A DNA stretch of 64,000 nt, taken from Ampelomyces quisqualis (Eukaryota; Ascomycota; Dothideomycetes; Pleosporales; Phaeosphaeriaceae). Location: the NCBI GenBank assembly GCA_018398575.1, contig JAGTXZ010000018.1, positions 1,364,001 through 1,428,000 of the forward strand. The letters run 5' to 3'. How positions within the stretch are numbered: the first letter of the stretch is position 1; every line of letters begins with the position of its first letter. The position numbers were made by a program, and so were the translations under genes. The notes below the pieces were generated by a model. That model was not told the origin of the DNA. It searched no databases and saw nothing but the letters and a program-made list of their open reading frames with translations. Shown here in pieces: positions 10,384-22,990 of this stretch.

Positions 10384-12913
10384 ATGCCTAGACCTAAAAA
10401 AGTTTCTATTTTAGATCAAAGCTTTATTTTGCCTTCTTTAGAAGCTAGCCATTTTATTTTTAAAGATAATCTATTTACTAGAGAACTTCTTCTACTAAAT
10501 AGTAGTAATAATAATAAAGATAGAATTAAAGTAAACTGTATAAATTGTAGTTATAATACTAAAGTTAAATAGCCTATTAACTATACTAATTTAATTATGC
10601 ATTATAATAATAAGCATAAGAATTTAAATAGAGGGATAGTAGATATAGAAGAAAATAACTTAAGTATAGAAGATAGCTTTTCTTCTAATATTTCTAGCTC
10701 TACTTCTAGTAGAATAGCTAGAAAGAGGCCTATTAGTAACTACTTTGTTAAAGAAGAATATAGAGCTTTGCTTCTAAAGTTTATAGTAAATAATAACTTA
10801 CCTTTTAGTTTAGTAGAAAGTACTAGCTTTAATAATTATATTAAGTATTTAAAAGAAGATATTCCTACTTTTAGTAGACAAACAATTAAAGAAGACTTAG
10901 ATAAACTATATAATAGAGAATTAAATAAAGTTAAAGATAGATTAAGTAAAAATACAAGTCGATTTTCTATTACTATAGATAAGTGGAACTCAGGTAATAA
11001 TATAGACTTTTTAGCAGTAACATTACACTATATTAATAGTAACTTTAAGCTAGAAAGTCTTCTTATAGGCTTTAAGTCTTTAGAAGAATATACTAGCTAT
11101 ACAGGAGTTATTTTATACAAACAAGTAAATAAGATACTACAAGAATTTAATATTAAAAGAAAGGTTATAGCAATTACTAGAGATAATGTAACAACGCAGG
11201 TAGGTACAGCTATCAGGATCAAATCAGATACGTATCAGAGGCATATGAGAGTGCGTGTTGTATTAGAGATTCTGGATTGGCTATACACCTATAGGTCTTG
11301 TACAGAAGGACAAGAGAAACTTGTCCTCTATCTATGCTATAGGCTCATATTTATAGTAGGCGTAGCAGCTGAGTTAGAGCGCTGTTAGAGCGCTTTTGGT
11401 CCTAATCTGCTAGCTCTCTACATAATCTGTTACTAAGCCTTTATAAGGTATTGGATATAACATGTGTTTGCATGTGCTTGTTACAGATAATACCTCTCCT
11501 ATTAATAGTCTAGTAAAAGAGTTACAAGATAATTATAAAGTAAATCTAAATATTAATATAGAAGATAATAGATGTGTAGCACATATTCTAAATCTAATAA
11601 GTAATCAATTTCTTATGTTTATATTCTTTATTCCTAATAGTAGTAAAGGCTTTAATACTACTATTAATAGTCTAAAGCAAGATCAAAACTATCTTATTCT
11701 CTATACAAAATACAAAGATCTCTCTAATACTATTAGAAATCTAATTACTGCTATTAAGTATAATCATACATTAAAAAATACTTTTAAGAAGCTAGTAAAA
11801 AAGAACAAGCAACTAAACTATAATAATATAGGTAAAGAAAAGCTAGTTAAAGATAATATAACTAGATAGTTATCTACTTATAATATGCTTGATAGATTTA
11901 TCTATTTTAAAGAAGAAATAAACGAGTTATTATCTCTTATAAGAGAAATGCCTACTAGTAGAAAGAAACAATTAAATATAGATAAGTTTAATATATTAGA
12001 AGAAGAGTGGAATTATATTATATATATTAGAGATTTATTAGAGCTATTTAGAAAGCCTACAATAAGATTTCAAGCTTCTAGCTACTCTACTATCTCTTTA
12101 GTAATACCATATATTTTTAGGCTACTAAGAAAGCTAGAATCTCTTTATTTTAATAGAGACAATAATATTAATTTTAATATATTTATTAAAACAGCTATTA
12201 AAGCTTCTTTAGATAAGCTTTTAGAGTACTATCCTTTAAATAATACTAAAAGCTTAGATTCTAAGCTAGAAACTCTTGCTATAGCTACTGCTTTAGATCC
12301 GCACTTTGAACTTCAACTTTTTAGCAATTTATTTCCTAATAACTTTACTATAGAAAGTAGAGTTAAAGAACTACTTCTAGAACTATATTATAAATATAAA
12401 GAAGAGTATAATACTACTACTAGTAAAAATAAAACTATAGATACTATAGATAGTATAAATAATATAGACTATAGTAGTAATAACGAATTTTATAGAGAAG
12501 ATAATATTAATATAAATAGAGAAGAGATTTATATATACTTAGGAGAAGATACTATTTCTAAAGAAACTTCTATAGAAAACTATTATAACGTACATAAGCA
12601 AGATATGCCTATTATTTATAATATAGCAAGAGACTATCTTGCTATTCTTTCTACTTCTAGTCCTAGCGAGTCTACTTTTAGTATAGCAGGTAATATAGTT
12701 ACTAAGCCTAGAAATAGACTTATATCTACTACTATTAAACAGCTTATAATATTAAAGTCTTAGAATATTATAGAAAGAAAAGAAACTAAAGATAATAATC
12801 AAAAGAAAAATAGTTTAATTAAGCAAGTAAGAGATATAGATATAGAAAGTACTACTTCTATAGACTCTAGTACAAATAGTAGCTCTACTAGCACTATAAT
12901 AGAGCTAATATAA
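10384..12913 (+). pseudogene. hAT transposase with BED zinc finger, split by a solo LTR
   Basis: Removing the 299-bp solo LTR and one copy of its 5-bp TSD leaves one frame of about 741 codons. Only three in-frame stops remain (10570-10572, 11867-11869, 12761-12763), all TAG at places where the family has Trp, i.e. TGG to TAG. Domains in order: a BED finger with CxxC (VNCINC) and HYNNKH; an RNase H-like core starting at FSITIDKWNS; a ...WLSTYNMLDR segment (first W now a stop); and a C-terminal hAT dimerisation domain with ARDYLAILSTSSPSESTFS and NRLISTTIKQLIILKS. Terminal inverted repeats and an 8-bp TSD were not found. Codons are extremely AT-rich, yet Gln codons survive, unlike in the neighbouring retroelements. 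Non-functional now; a cut-and-paste transposase before the hits. Confidence 0.92.
11187..11485 (-). repeat. Solo chromovirus LTR inside the hAT transposase
   Basis: 299 bp, TGTAACA...TGTTACA, flanked on both sides by GATAA (11182-11186 and 11486-11490), a perfect 5-bp TSD. LTR plus TSD is 304 bp, which accounts for the frame change between the two hAT ORF parts. It arose by insertion and then LTR-LTR recombination. It keeps more C and G than the other LTR copies, so it looks younger or less RIP-mutated. Confidence 0.96.
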
Positions 12914-13847
12914 TAAAGTAAATCTAAAAGAATTTATATAAAATAGTTATAATTTAAAGTTAATACAATAAAGTTAATATATTAGTAAGTATTAGAGAGT
13001 CTTACTACTTAGTTAGAGCTATATTATATATATTAATAAAGAGAATATTAAAAGCTTTACCTTTCAAAAGTCTTAGAAAATAGTAAGGTTGTATATTATA
13101 ACTACTCTAGTATCTTAGTAATTAATTTCTCTTCTAGAGGTATTATATTTAGACTAATGTTATTTAGACTAATATTATATAAATAAATATTAACTATAAA
13201 ATATTTAATCTTATATTACTACTTTGTATAGTTTATCTTTTAGCTATCTAATACTTTTACACTTATATATATATTACTTTCTAGTTATAAGTACTAATAG
13301 AATAAAAAAGTTTACTTCTTTCTCTTAGTTAATAGATATATAGTTCTCAAATAATATAGTCTATTTCTTTTAGCTTTACTTTATCTAATACTTAATATTC
13401 TAAAAAAATTAAAGTTATACTAATAAATTAAGTATTATCTAGGTCTATAGCTTAATATACATACTTTAATTATAGTATTACTATTTATATTGTTATTTTA
13501 GAGTTTTAATTATTATATATACTAAGTAATATATACTATACTTACGTAGTTTTATTTAGTTTTAACTCTAGTATATATAGCTTAAAGTATATAACTATAG
13601 TAGTATTAATATAGTAATATACTTATTTTCTACTATACTTTTAGGATTTTAAATAAAAAATATAATATTTAAAAGTTACTATATAGTAAATAGTAAATTA
13701 CTATTTTTACTATTATAGTAAATTACTATTAGTAAATTACTATAAATAGTTCTTTACTATTATAGTAACTTACTACGTTTTTAGGCATAGTAATTACTAT
13801 ATAGTAATTACTTAGTAATTACTATTTTACTATTATCTGCTCTATAA
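12914..13847. other. AT-rich 3' flank of the hAT, no gene seen
   Basis: Very AT-rich sequence with no supportable ORF. The last 150 bp (about 13690-13835) is built of short palindromes such as TAGTAATTACTA in several near copies. Part of this may be the hAT right end, but I could not pair it with a left terminal repeat. Confidence 0.5.
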
Positions 13848-13987
13848 CTGTTAGGTCGCTAGCGACTCGCTAGCGACCAGAAGTGAGTAGGGCGACTTTG
13901 GCGAATTGTCTAGTAGACAGTATTGCTGTTGGGCCGCCGCGGGTCGCAGCGATCGGGCCAATCAGATTAATCTTGAATTTTCCTAAC
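13848..13987 (+). repeat. Left terminal inverted repeat of the unclassified element
   Basis: GC-richer island in AT-rich surroundings. It has an extra 11-bp unit (CGACTCGCTAG) relative to the right copy. A minus-strand frame reads through it and stops near the outer end. Confidence 0.8.
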
Positions 13988-14193
13988 GTAGATATTGCGT
14001 TGTTTTGTGTTTGCGCAGCATCTTTGTCTTTACTTCCCTTTACTTTCTTTATAGTACTATTGTTCTACTCCTTTAGGCGCTTAATTTTAGTAGTTAGAGT
14101 CTTAATGCGTATGTCTAGGCTGTTATCCTTCTTCTTCTTGCTTCTGCTCTGTCTGTTAAAGCGTTTGCTACTATTTGCTTTAGGTCCTGTTAA

Positions 14194-14492
14194 TGTAACA
14201 ACGCAGGTAGGTACAGCTATTAAGATTAAATTGGATACGTATCAGAGGCATATAAGAGTGCGTATTGTATCAGAGATTCTAGATTGGCTATACACCTATA
14301 GGTCTTGTACAAAAGGACAAGAGAAACTTATCCTCTATCTATGCTATAGGCTTATATTTATAGTAGGCGTAGCAGCTAAGTTAGAGCGCTGTTAGAGCGC
14401 TTTTAGTTCTAATCTGCTAGCTTTCTATATAATCTGTTACTAAGCCTTTATAAGGTATTAGATATAACATGTGTTTACATGTGCTTGTTACA
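14194..14492 (-). repeat. 3' LTR of chromovirus copy 3
   Basis: 299 bp with intact TGTAACA and TGTTACA ends. Its left flank is the GTTAA TSD. Confidence 0.95.
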
Positions 14493-14816
14493 TTACTCCT
14501 CTTCTTAAATTTAATAGTCTCTATTAATTAGGTCTGTATTAGTGTTGTTTTAGATACCTCTCTAAATTGTTGTAAACTCTTATTTACCTTAAGTTTATTT
14601 TGAGATAAAGTAATATAGCTGTTTGTTGTTGTTTTAATTAGCGCGCTAGCTTGTTTAACGTTCTTAACTTTACCTTAAGCTTTTTAAGCATATATACAAG
14701 GCTAGCCCTCTAGTATACTACTTCTCTATACTCTCCCCCTTACGTTTATATACCCTAAAGCTATCTAAGCCTTGTCCTTTCTTAATTACTAGCTAACTGT
14801 ATAGTAGATACACATA

Positions 14817-15578
14817 ATGCCTATTCCTATCTCTCCTAAGGCTTATTTCCTAGCCTATTAGGTTATTTGCCTGCAGGCTGCAAGGGCTTTTGCCTGCAGC
14901 TATTTTAATATTAAGTTTAGATTCTATTTAAACGTGTCCAAGAAGTGTACTTATTGCACACTCTTAAATAAGAAGTGTTGCCTAGTTTCTCTATATGCAG
15001 GCTAGGAGTATAATAGCCTCTTTAAGGCCCTTAACTGCAGGTTTGCTGCCTTAGGTAGAGACAAGTTTAATAAGGTAGTGTTAAAGCAAAAGGCTGCTGT
15101 TAAGAAGGCAGCGTTTTAGTTAGCTGCTGTTGTATAAGTAGGTACTGCACAGGTAGCTAATATAAACAACGCTAACTTGTTAGTTAGCGCTTATTACTAG
15201 AGGAAGGAGCTAGCTAAAGAGGTTAGGGTAATAGCTAAGGAGGTTAGGTTACTTAGAAGGAGCACAGCTAGGTTAACTAGTGTAGTTGCTTAGCTAGTAG
15301 ATGTTATAATAGCATTAAGGGCTAATTAGTTAGCAGAGCAAGAGGAGGCGCAGAAAGTAGCACAAGAGGCTAGTACTCGCAGCAAGTAGAGCTAGAACAG
15401 AGAATAACTAAGTAGTGCGTTAGTGTCTATACCTAGGAATTTAGACAATTAAGAACGTCCTACTAGTAGCAATAACAGTCTACTGTTAAATCTAATAAAA
15501 GAGTAAGACTCCTATTATTAATAGCTGTTACCTACTAGTGTAGTAGTTGCAATATTAAGTTTAATTTCCCTAACATAA
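14817..15578 (+). pseudogene. Antisense accessory ORF of chromovirus copy 3 (762 bp, ATG kept)
   Basis: Best-preserved copy of the antisense ORF. It starts ATGCCTATTCCTATCTCTCC and ends TAA at 15576-15578, 762 bp. The sequence begins MPIPISPKAYFLAY and contains a KKCTYCTLLNKKCC cysteine cluster, then a charged Ala/Leu-rich coiled-coil-like half (REV-VIAKEVRLLRRS). Internal stops are TAG, mostly at apparent Trp codons. It runs opposite to gag-pol, close to the 3' LTR, so its promoter might lie in or near that LTR (inference). Confidence 0.72.
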
Positions 15579-18500
15579 TTATCTTAAAATACTGTAAGAT
15601 CTTTAACTCCTTTTTCCTATGCTGTAATCTACTTAGCTAACGCTTGTAGAGGTTTAGGCTGTTTTAGATAGCGTTTATAAAACGCTTGCAACATGTGCAA
15701 GGCGCCTATAAAGTTTAAGGCATTGTACTAGGTAGGGTTAGGATTATAGCCTACCTATTTTATACAATACTTTAGGATAGAGTAGTATAGCTTACTAGCT
15801 AAGATCTCTTTAACTTCTTATTCTTTAACGCCTTAAATTAGGATGCTAGATAAGTTTAGGCTTAGCTAACTAGGTAGGAGGTTGTTAGAGTCCTTGCAGA
15901 GGACGTCTAGAGTAAACACGTTATAGATCTTAGAACCTTTAGGTAGCTTTAGTTAAAATAAATAGCTAACTTGTTCTAGAACTTTAAAGAAGCCTTTCTA
16001 CAATTTAGCGAGTTTGCAACTTAGGCAGGTAACAGATAAGTTTTAGGTTAAGAAGTAAACCTTGTTACCTACTACCTAATTAACAAGTTAACAATATTTG
16101 TTTACCTTAGCAGCTATCTGTTTCTGCGCTTTCTCTATATTGTCTTTAGCTATACGCTAGGCTTTATGCATGCAGGTAGCTAAGCTTAAGGCATCCTTAA
16201 CGTTTACATCTTTGTGTTTTAAAGGGGATAATACCTAATCCTAGCTCTATTGTAGTTTAGATCTAAACAAGAGCTGGTACAGCGCTATACTAATTGCAGA
16301 GTGCAGCAGCGTAGCTTAGGCTTAATTAATTATTAGCAAGAGGTTACTCTAGTTGTCCTAGTAATAGAATACAAAAGGCCTTAATTGTTAATTAATATAC
16401 TTGTTTATAATCTTAGTTTGTCTATTAGTTTATTTATAGTAGGCTGTAGAAAGCTTAAGTTGCACGCCTAGGATCTTGCAGAACTTAGACTAGAATTAGA
16501 ATATAAACTAGGGTCTACAGTTAGACACTATACTTTTAGGTGTGTATCTAAATTGGTATACCTATTAGATAAACAAGTAAGCTATTTCTTAAGCGTTAAT
16601 TGTTTTATAGCAAGGAATAAAAACAGCTTACTTAGATAGGCAATTAATAACAACTATAATTTGATTATAGCTATAACAATCTGTTAAGAATGTCTTAAAA
16701 TCTATACACAAATGCTGTATAGGCCTATTAGGAATTTGTAACAGATAGAGGAAACCTTAGGCTTAGAGCTGTCTTAGATAAGATCTTTAACAAGAAACGC
16801 AGTTTTGTACATAGCGTTTGCATATAGCCTTTATACTCTTCTAATAATATTACTAAGCTAGGAGCTGATACGTCTTTGTAGCGCTTTTGGTCCTAATCTA
16901 CTTAATAAGTTAAGATTCAGGGAGGCACTAATAGATTAGACTAAAATAACTAAAATATTAATCTCTAGCTGGTTACAGACGTAGTTCTAAGCTAGTTTAG
17001 AGTTGACTAGAGAGCTTAGGCGTATAAGTCCCAGAAGTACACAGGATCTGTTGTCTTGTTAGGCAGCCTTAACCTTACTAACGTCCTATTCCCTTTAGCT
17101 TAGAATATCAGCTCGCTTGTTAAGCTTGCTAGGCATGTACTTAATGCGGAAATTAAAAGAGGTAATAATCTCTGCCTATCGTGCTTAACGTATATTAAGA
17201 ACCTTAGTAGTTATAAAGTATTCCAAGAAGCAGTAATCTAAATACACCTAGATTCAACTCTGTATAGAGGTAAGTTTAGCTCTCTACTTCTTAAACGCTT
17301 TTAAGATAGCAAAAAGTTCCTTGTTATATATTTCCTAATTAAGCTTAGCTCTAAATAGGGCGTAACTGTAGAAGGCTACAGGATACTACTTGTTGTTAGG
17401 GTACTTCTAAGAGAGTACTCCTGCTATTACTCTATCTAACGCGTTAGTTTCTAACTTTGTGTTATACTTAGGATAGAAATAAGATAGTGTAGGAATAGCT
17501 AAGAGTAAGGCTTTAATCTAATCAAAAGCCTGTTAGCAGTCTATAGTCTAATTAAACAGTGTAGTAGGACTTTAAAGCTTTATAATTAGTTTAGCTACAC
17601 AAGAGAAATCCTTAATAAATTATTAATAGAAACTAGCAAAACTAAGAAATAACTTAACGCTAGTAACTATAGTAGGTTTAGCCTAGTTTTAGAGTGCTTC
17701 TACCTTGTTAAGGTTAACTTTAGTGCCCTAGTTTGTTAAAACGTAACCTAGATACTTTGTGCAGGTTACATAGAATTTACTCTTCTAAATGTCTACTTAG
17801 AGTCCTGCAGTACGTAGGCGCTCTAGGACCTTTTAGACGTATTCCTAATATAAGTTTATATCCTTAGAGTAGATTAGAATGTTGTTAAGATACATAATGC
17901 AGAAATTGTTAAAATAATCAATTAGTATATTATTTATGTAGCGTTAATACGTAGCTAGCCTATTGCACAAGCTAAAAGAAAGAACCTTACACTTATATAT
18001 ACTATAACAGGTCCAAAAGGTAGTATACTCTTTAGAGTTAGGATCTATACAAATTTTGTTAAAAGCAGCCTAGATGTTAAACTTAGTAAAGATCTTAGCC
18101 TTAGAGAGGCGTAATAGCAGCTTATTAATATAAGGGATTAGATAGACGTCCTTGCGCGTAAGAGCGTTAATCTTCTAGTAGTCTACACAGATGCGTATAT
18201 CTCTATTTGGTTTGTGTATACAAAGGATAAGTAAAGCAAAAGGACTTTAGCTAGCCTTAATAAAACCCTTCTAAAGGTATTCCTAGACGTAGGCCTTAGT
18301 AGCTTTAAGCTCCTCCTGGTTTTGCTTGTACAAGAGACTAAACGCATTTAGTAATAGTTCTTTAAGGATAATCTTATAATTATACAGACAATAAAAAGGC
18401 AATTAATTGGCTGCTAACTTACTAAATACATCTTAATACTAGAAGTAACAGGCAGGTAATCTCTTATCTAATTGGCTTTAATTATCTGCGTTGTCCTTAG

Positions 18501-20804
18501 AGGCAAGAATCCTATTAATCTTATAGAGGCTTATTGTAAAGAACTTGGTCTAAGGCTTCTTTATAATAAAGTAAAATGCATTGGCAGAAATAAGAGCAAT
18601 GCAGGTAGTTAGAGAGAGTTTAGACTCTAAGTAGTTTTGCTTAGTTAGGGTATAAAGGATCTCTAAGATTTTTTGGGCTAATAGGAGCTTTAAGCATCCC
18701 TTAATACAATAAATAGAAGAAGAAGAACAGTAAGGACTGTTTTAGATACAATAGTCTTCTTTCTCCTATAGAGCGTTGCGTTGTTACACATTAAGATAGA
18801 TAGTAGCTAGCACTATAGCTTAATGTAGAATAGTAGAAATAGAGAGTAAAGGATTATATAAATAGGGGTACTTAGATAGCCAAATAAACTATAACCTATT
18901 AGTGTCTAATTAAATCTTAAATTGTTTTAACTATTAGAGGCTAAGTATACAATCCTAAGACCTAAGATTAAGGATAAGGAATAGACAGTTTAAAATCTTT
19001 TAGCTATTAATATTTAAGTATAGTTAAATATATTAAGTAACTAAAGAAGTAATCTAATTCTTAAAGCTGCGTACTTAAACCTAGAAGAGAAGCTTCTAGA
19101 TAGGTTGCTGCAAGGCTTTAGAAACAGATAAGACAATTTATAAATTTAAAAATAGAAAACCTTAAGCACTAGTGTTAACAAGAGTATTAAGGCGTAAGCT
19201 AAGGCCTTAGTTATAAAGAAGCGTAGGTATAAGGAAATAGAGACTGCAAAACAAATAAGAAAGGTTAAGGTAAGATAGATTGTAACAGCTTAGGCCTAGA
19301 GAGAGGTGTCCTCTTAGGCGCTTCTGTTTCCTATACAATACACCTCCTAATTAGGTTACTCTTAAGCATCTTTATACTTATCTACTTCTACAGCTTTAAT
19401 CTAACGCACACAAGGCTTTGTGCAGTTACTAGAGTAGTATCCTAGCTTACTATAATTGTAACAACTACTAGGAGTCTTTTGTTGTTCTAGCTTAGGGGTC
19501 TTTATAAGAAGACGCACTGTTATAAATTAATAGACTAGCGCAGAATTTGTTAGAGCGCTAGTAGTAGTAGTTTAATTCAGCTCTAAATTCTGTTATAGAG
19601 CTAACCTAATTGGCAACCTAGCAGCAGCTAGTGTTATACTTAGTGTAGGGTTATTCTTCTACTCTATATTATATACAGTAAAGTGTTCTACTATCTAATT
19701 AAATAAGTTCTTCTATTAGTGCCTGAATCCTAGGTTAGGGGCTTGCAACCCTAGCGTAATCTTAGTCTATAAGTAGTAAAACTACTCTAAAGAAGGTACT
19801 TGTCCCTTAACTACAGAACTTAGAAACCTAGCTTTAAATAAGGAGAACGTTTCCTCCTTAGTTATCTGCATTTAATTAAAAGCTGCTTAGCTTTTAGCTA
19901 CCTTGTTACCTGTAATAAAGTAAGACTTAAGTAGCCTAATTATTTGCTTAGCGTTCTAGAATTGCTCTTAATTAGTATCTAATAAATATTGTAGCTTAAG
20001 ATAGCCCTTAGCTAATCCTGTAGTGTAGCTCTATACTAAGGCTATACGTTGTCTTTTAGTCTAATAGTAATCTAAGTTAATCTCAAGTTAATCCTAGATA
20101 GAGGCCTGCTATTAGCAGAAGGTAGAATCTTTTCTATTACTAAGATTGTCTATATTAGGCGTTTTCTTAGATTGTTAAAGTTAGCAAGAGCCTTTATAGT
20201 AATGTAAGTACTTAGATATAGAGCTGTTAGATAAACAGTAGGGTGCAGAATTGTTCTAAGGTAATTTAGTAGTAGGTAGAGGCTTGTCTAGTCCTATTAA
20301 CAGAGTTAGTCCTTTCTTAAGAGAATTAATTTCTGCTAAAGCCTGTTTCAAATCTTGTTGTAATTAATTAACCTCTATTTAGGCAGAGGTTAGATTTGGT
20401 ACAGCTCTAGGCTAAGAGAGTTCCTTAGTGTCTGTCTTTTTTGCTTTAGCACTCTGTTGCTAGGTTGTTACAGTTAATACAGAGTTGTCTTAAGGGAAGG
20501 CTCCTAGGGTTAGTTCTTTAGGGGGAGTTATTAGCGTTGCCTCTAATACTCCTAAGTTATTAATAGTCTCTGAGTTTCTATTGTAGCGCTAAACGCAACT
20601 TTTCTAAAGTAATCCTAACTGTTATATTAATAGGAAGATCTAAACCTAAAGGCTTTAGCTGTTAAGAGATCTAAGGGATTCTAACTGTGTTTAATAGATT
20701 TAAGGTTACAAACAGATCTAATTTAGATAGGGTTCTAAACGTTTTAACGCGATCTTTTTAAAAGTAAATTGTAATATTATATAAATACTATTACTAGCAA
20801 GATA

Positions 20805-20817
20805 AAGTTTCTCTTGT
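20805..20817 (-). other. Self-priming primer-binding site of chromovirus copy 3
   Basis: Same 13-nt ACAAGAGAAACTT (minus strand), two bases inside the 5' LTR, complementary to the LTR at 20943-20955. Confidence 0.75.
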
Positions 20818-20819
20818 AA

Positions 20820-21118
20820 TATAACAACGTAGGTAGGTACAGCTATTAGGATTAAATTAGATACGTATCAGAGGCATATAAGAGTGCGTATTGTATCAGA
20901 GATTCTAAATTGGCTATACACCTATAGGTCTTGTACAGAAGGACAAGAGAAACTTGTCTTCTATCTATGCTATAGGCTTATATTTATAGTAGGCGTAGCA
21001 GCTGAGTTAGAGCGCTGTTAGAGCACTTTTGGTCCTAATCTGCTAGCTCTCTACATAATCTGTCACTAAGCCTTTATAAGGTATTAGATGTAACATGTAT
21101 TTGCATGTGCTTATTATA
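20820..21118 (-). repeat. 5' LTR of chromovirus copy 3
   Basis: 299 bp. Both ends carry G-to-A or C-to-T changes (TATAACA...TATTATA). The right flank is the GTTAA TSD. Confidence 0.95.
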
Positions 21119-22649
21119 GTTAATAGTTTGTAGGCTAGGTCTGCTAGCGCTCTTATTATCTTTTGTTATTTATAGTTGTTATCTTTAGTGTTATTATTAA
21201 GCTCTAAGTAGAGGCGCCTTTACCTCTTGTCTCTAGTAGCACCTACTAGGTTTATAATATTGCTGTTACTACCTAAAGTAAAGTGCACTATATTATGTAG
21301 TTAGCTGTTGTTATTTATATACTGTTCTAGGTTATATTACTACTAGGCTTAACTTTATCTTATACTAGGGTCTAGTATTTAATTGCAACGCTCTTAAGGC
21401 TTCTTATCTTAACGTATAAGTTAATAGTTGCAGCTAAATTGTTATTATTAGTAATTGGGCGTAGCGCTAACGCGTAAAATATCTTTAAAGTCTTAACTGT
21501 GTACTAGTCTATAAATTTTAGTTGTAACAGGTATTTAACAAGTGCACTATATTTAAGATGTTGTAGCTTTATCTTAAAGTTGCTATCTTTAAGCTACTGT
21601 TAACGTGCAGCTATTATTAGCCGTAAAAGCAGGAAGGTCTAGGCAGTTTAACAATATACGCTGTCTATAATATAGATATTAACGTTGTTAAGTAACAGTT
21701 TAGTTGTTATTATAGTAAGGCCTATTAGCTAGGTTACTAAAGTAGTAAAAGAACTTAAGACTACTAATACTAACTGTGTGCGTTCTAGTTCTAAGTTTGC
21801 AGGCATTAGCTATCTTTCTGTGTGTTTAGCTTTAACTTTGTTGCTGTAGTCTTAAATTTCTAAGATTATCTTTTTCTATACAGCGCCAGCTGTTGCCTTA
21901 TAGAATTCCTTTAGTATACTACTATTAGTTAGTTAGGAGCATGCAGTATACTTAAGCTATTTATCTATTATTAGGCTACACATTGTCTTTAGGTAGTCAG
22001 CCTGCAGGTGTACCTGTTTAATCTTGTTATATATGTTCTTGTGCTAAATAAAATCTGTTATCTCTTTAACCTATATGCGCTAGTCTACTATATTAATATT
22101 GTAGCCTATTCTTACAATTGCCTATAATATATTGTTAGTAGTTATTGTCTTTGCATTACTTATATACTATTTATTTAATTAAGGTAGCTGCTACTTATAC
22201 TTGTTATTATAATCCTATAACGCGCGTATTATATAATATGTTACGCGTAACAGTTAAGAATAGTGCAGGTAAGTGCAAGAATAGTAGAATAGCTATAGCT
22301 TAGTTAGCGTGTGTAAGTGTACTTGTATTGTGTACTTACTTGTAATAGTGTTATAATATACAGCGTAGTGTAGTAAACGTAACGTAGAAAATTACGTATA
22401 TTTATATTATAGTACTATTATTATTATTGTGTAGTTGTAGTGCGTTTATAGTAGCAACGCAGTATTATATAGTTATAGCAGTAGGTTAAATTATAGGTGC
22501 AGGTAAAAGTAAGTAGAGTTTTATCCTAGTATTGTATAGCCTTTTACCTAGCGCTAACGCGTTATATTATATCTTTAAGGTAAGTAAAGGTATATTCTAG
22601 AAGAGCGCCTTTTACTGCGTGTTATTCTTAGTGCAGCACTATACAGTAC

Positions 22650-22990
22650 TGTATAGCACTATATAGCACTAAGTAAAATTCTTACTTCTTAGTTTTTTAC
22701 ATTATAGTGTAGGCAACTTACCTCTTGTATATTATAGTAGTAGCACTCTCTTTAGTCTAGTAAGTAAACTTAGCTAAACTTACTAGTGCTATTATAGTAG
22801 ACAAGTCTACTGTATAGTACTATAGGACACTATATAGTACTAAGTAAAATTCTTACTTCTTATGTTTTTATATTATAATATAAGTAACTTACCTCTTGTA
22901 TATTATATTAGTAGCACTCTCTTTAGTCTAGCAGGCAAACTTAGCTAAACCTACTAGTGCTATTATAGTAGACAAGTTACACAATAAGGC
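22650..22990. repeat. 171-bp tandem duplication
   Basis: Two copies at 171-bp spacing share the stretches around TAAGTAAAATTCTTACTTCT and TTACCTCTTGTATATTATA. Differences are mostly C/T or G/A. No coding function is apparent. Confidence 0.75.

Larger units (their letters stand above)
14194..21118 (-). mobile_element. Chromovirus copy 3, complete with TSD GTTAA
   Basis: 3' LTR 14194-14492 and 5' LTR 20820-21118, each 299 bp, flanked by GTTAA at 14189-14193 and at 21119-21123. Total 6925 bp, about 170 bp shorter than copy 4. The difference comes mainly from a deletion in pol near 16.88 kb that is filled by a short patch of LTR-like sequence. Order on the minus strand is gag, pol, chromodomain. 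The polypurine tract just inside the 3' LTR reads AAGAAGAGGAG on the sense strand. Frames are full of TAG/TAA. It is inserted in the unclassified TIR element. Confidence 0.96.

Noticed and set aside
13883..14395. 170-codon plus-strand ORF
   Set aside because: It spans the left TIR, AT-rich antisense sequence and part of a chromovirus LTR; it is a chance frame across three unrelated pieces.
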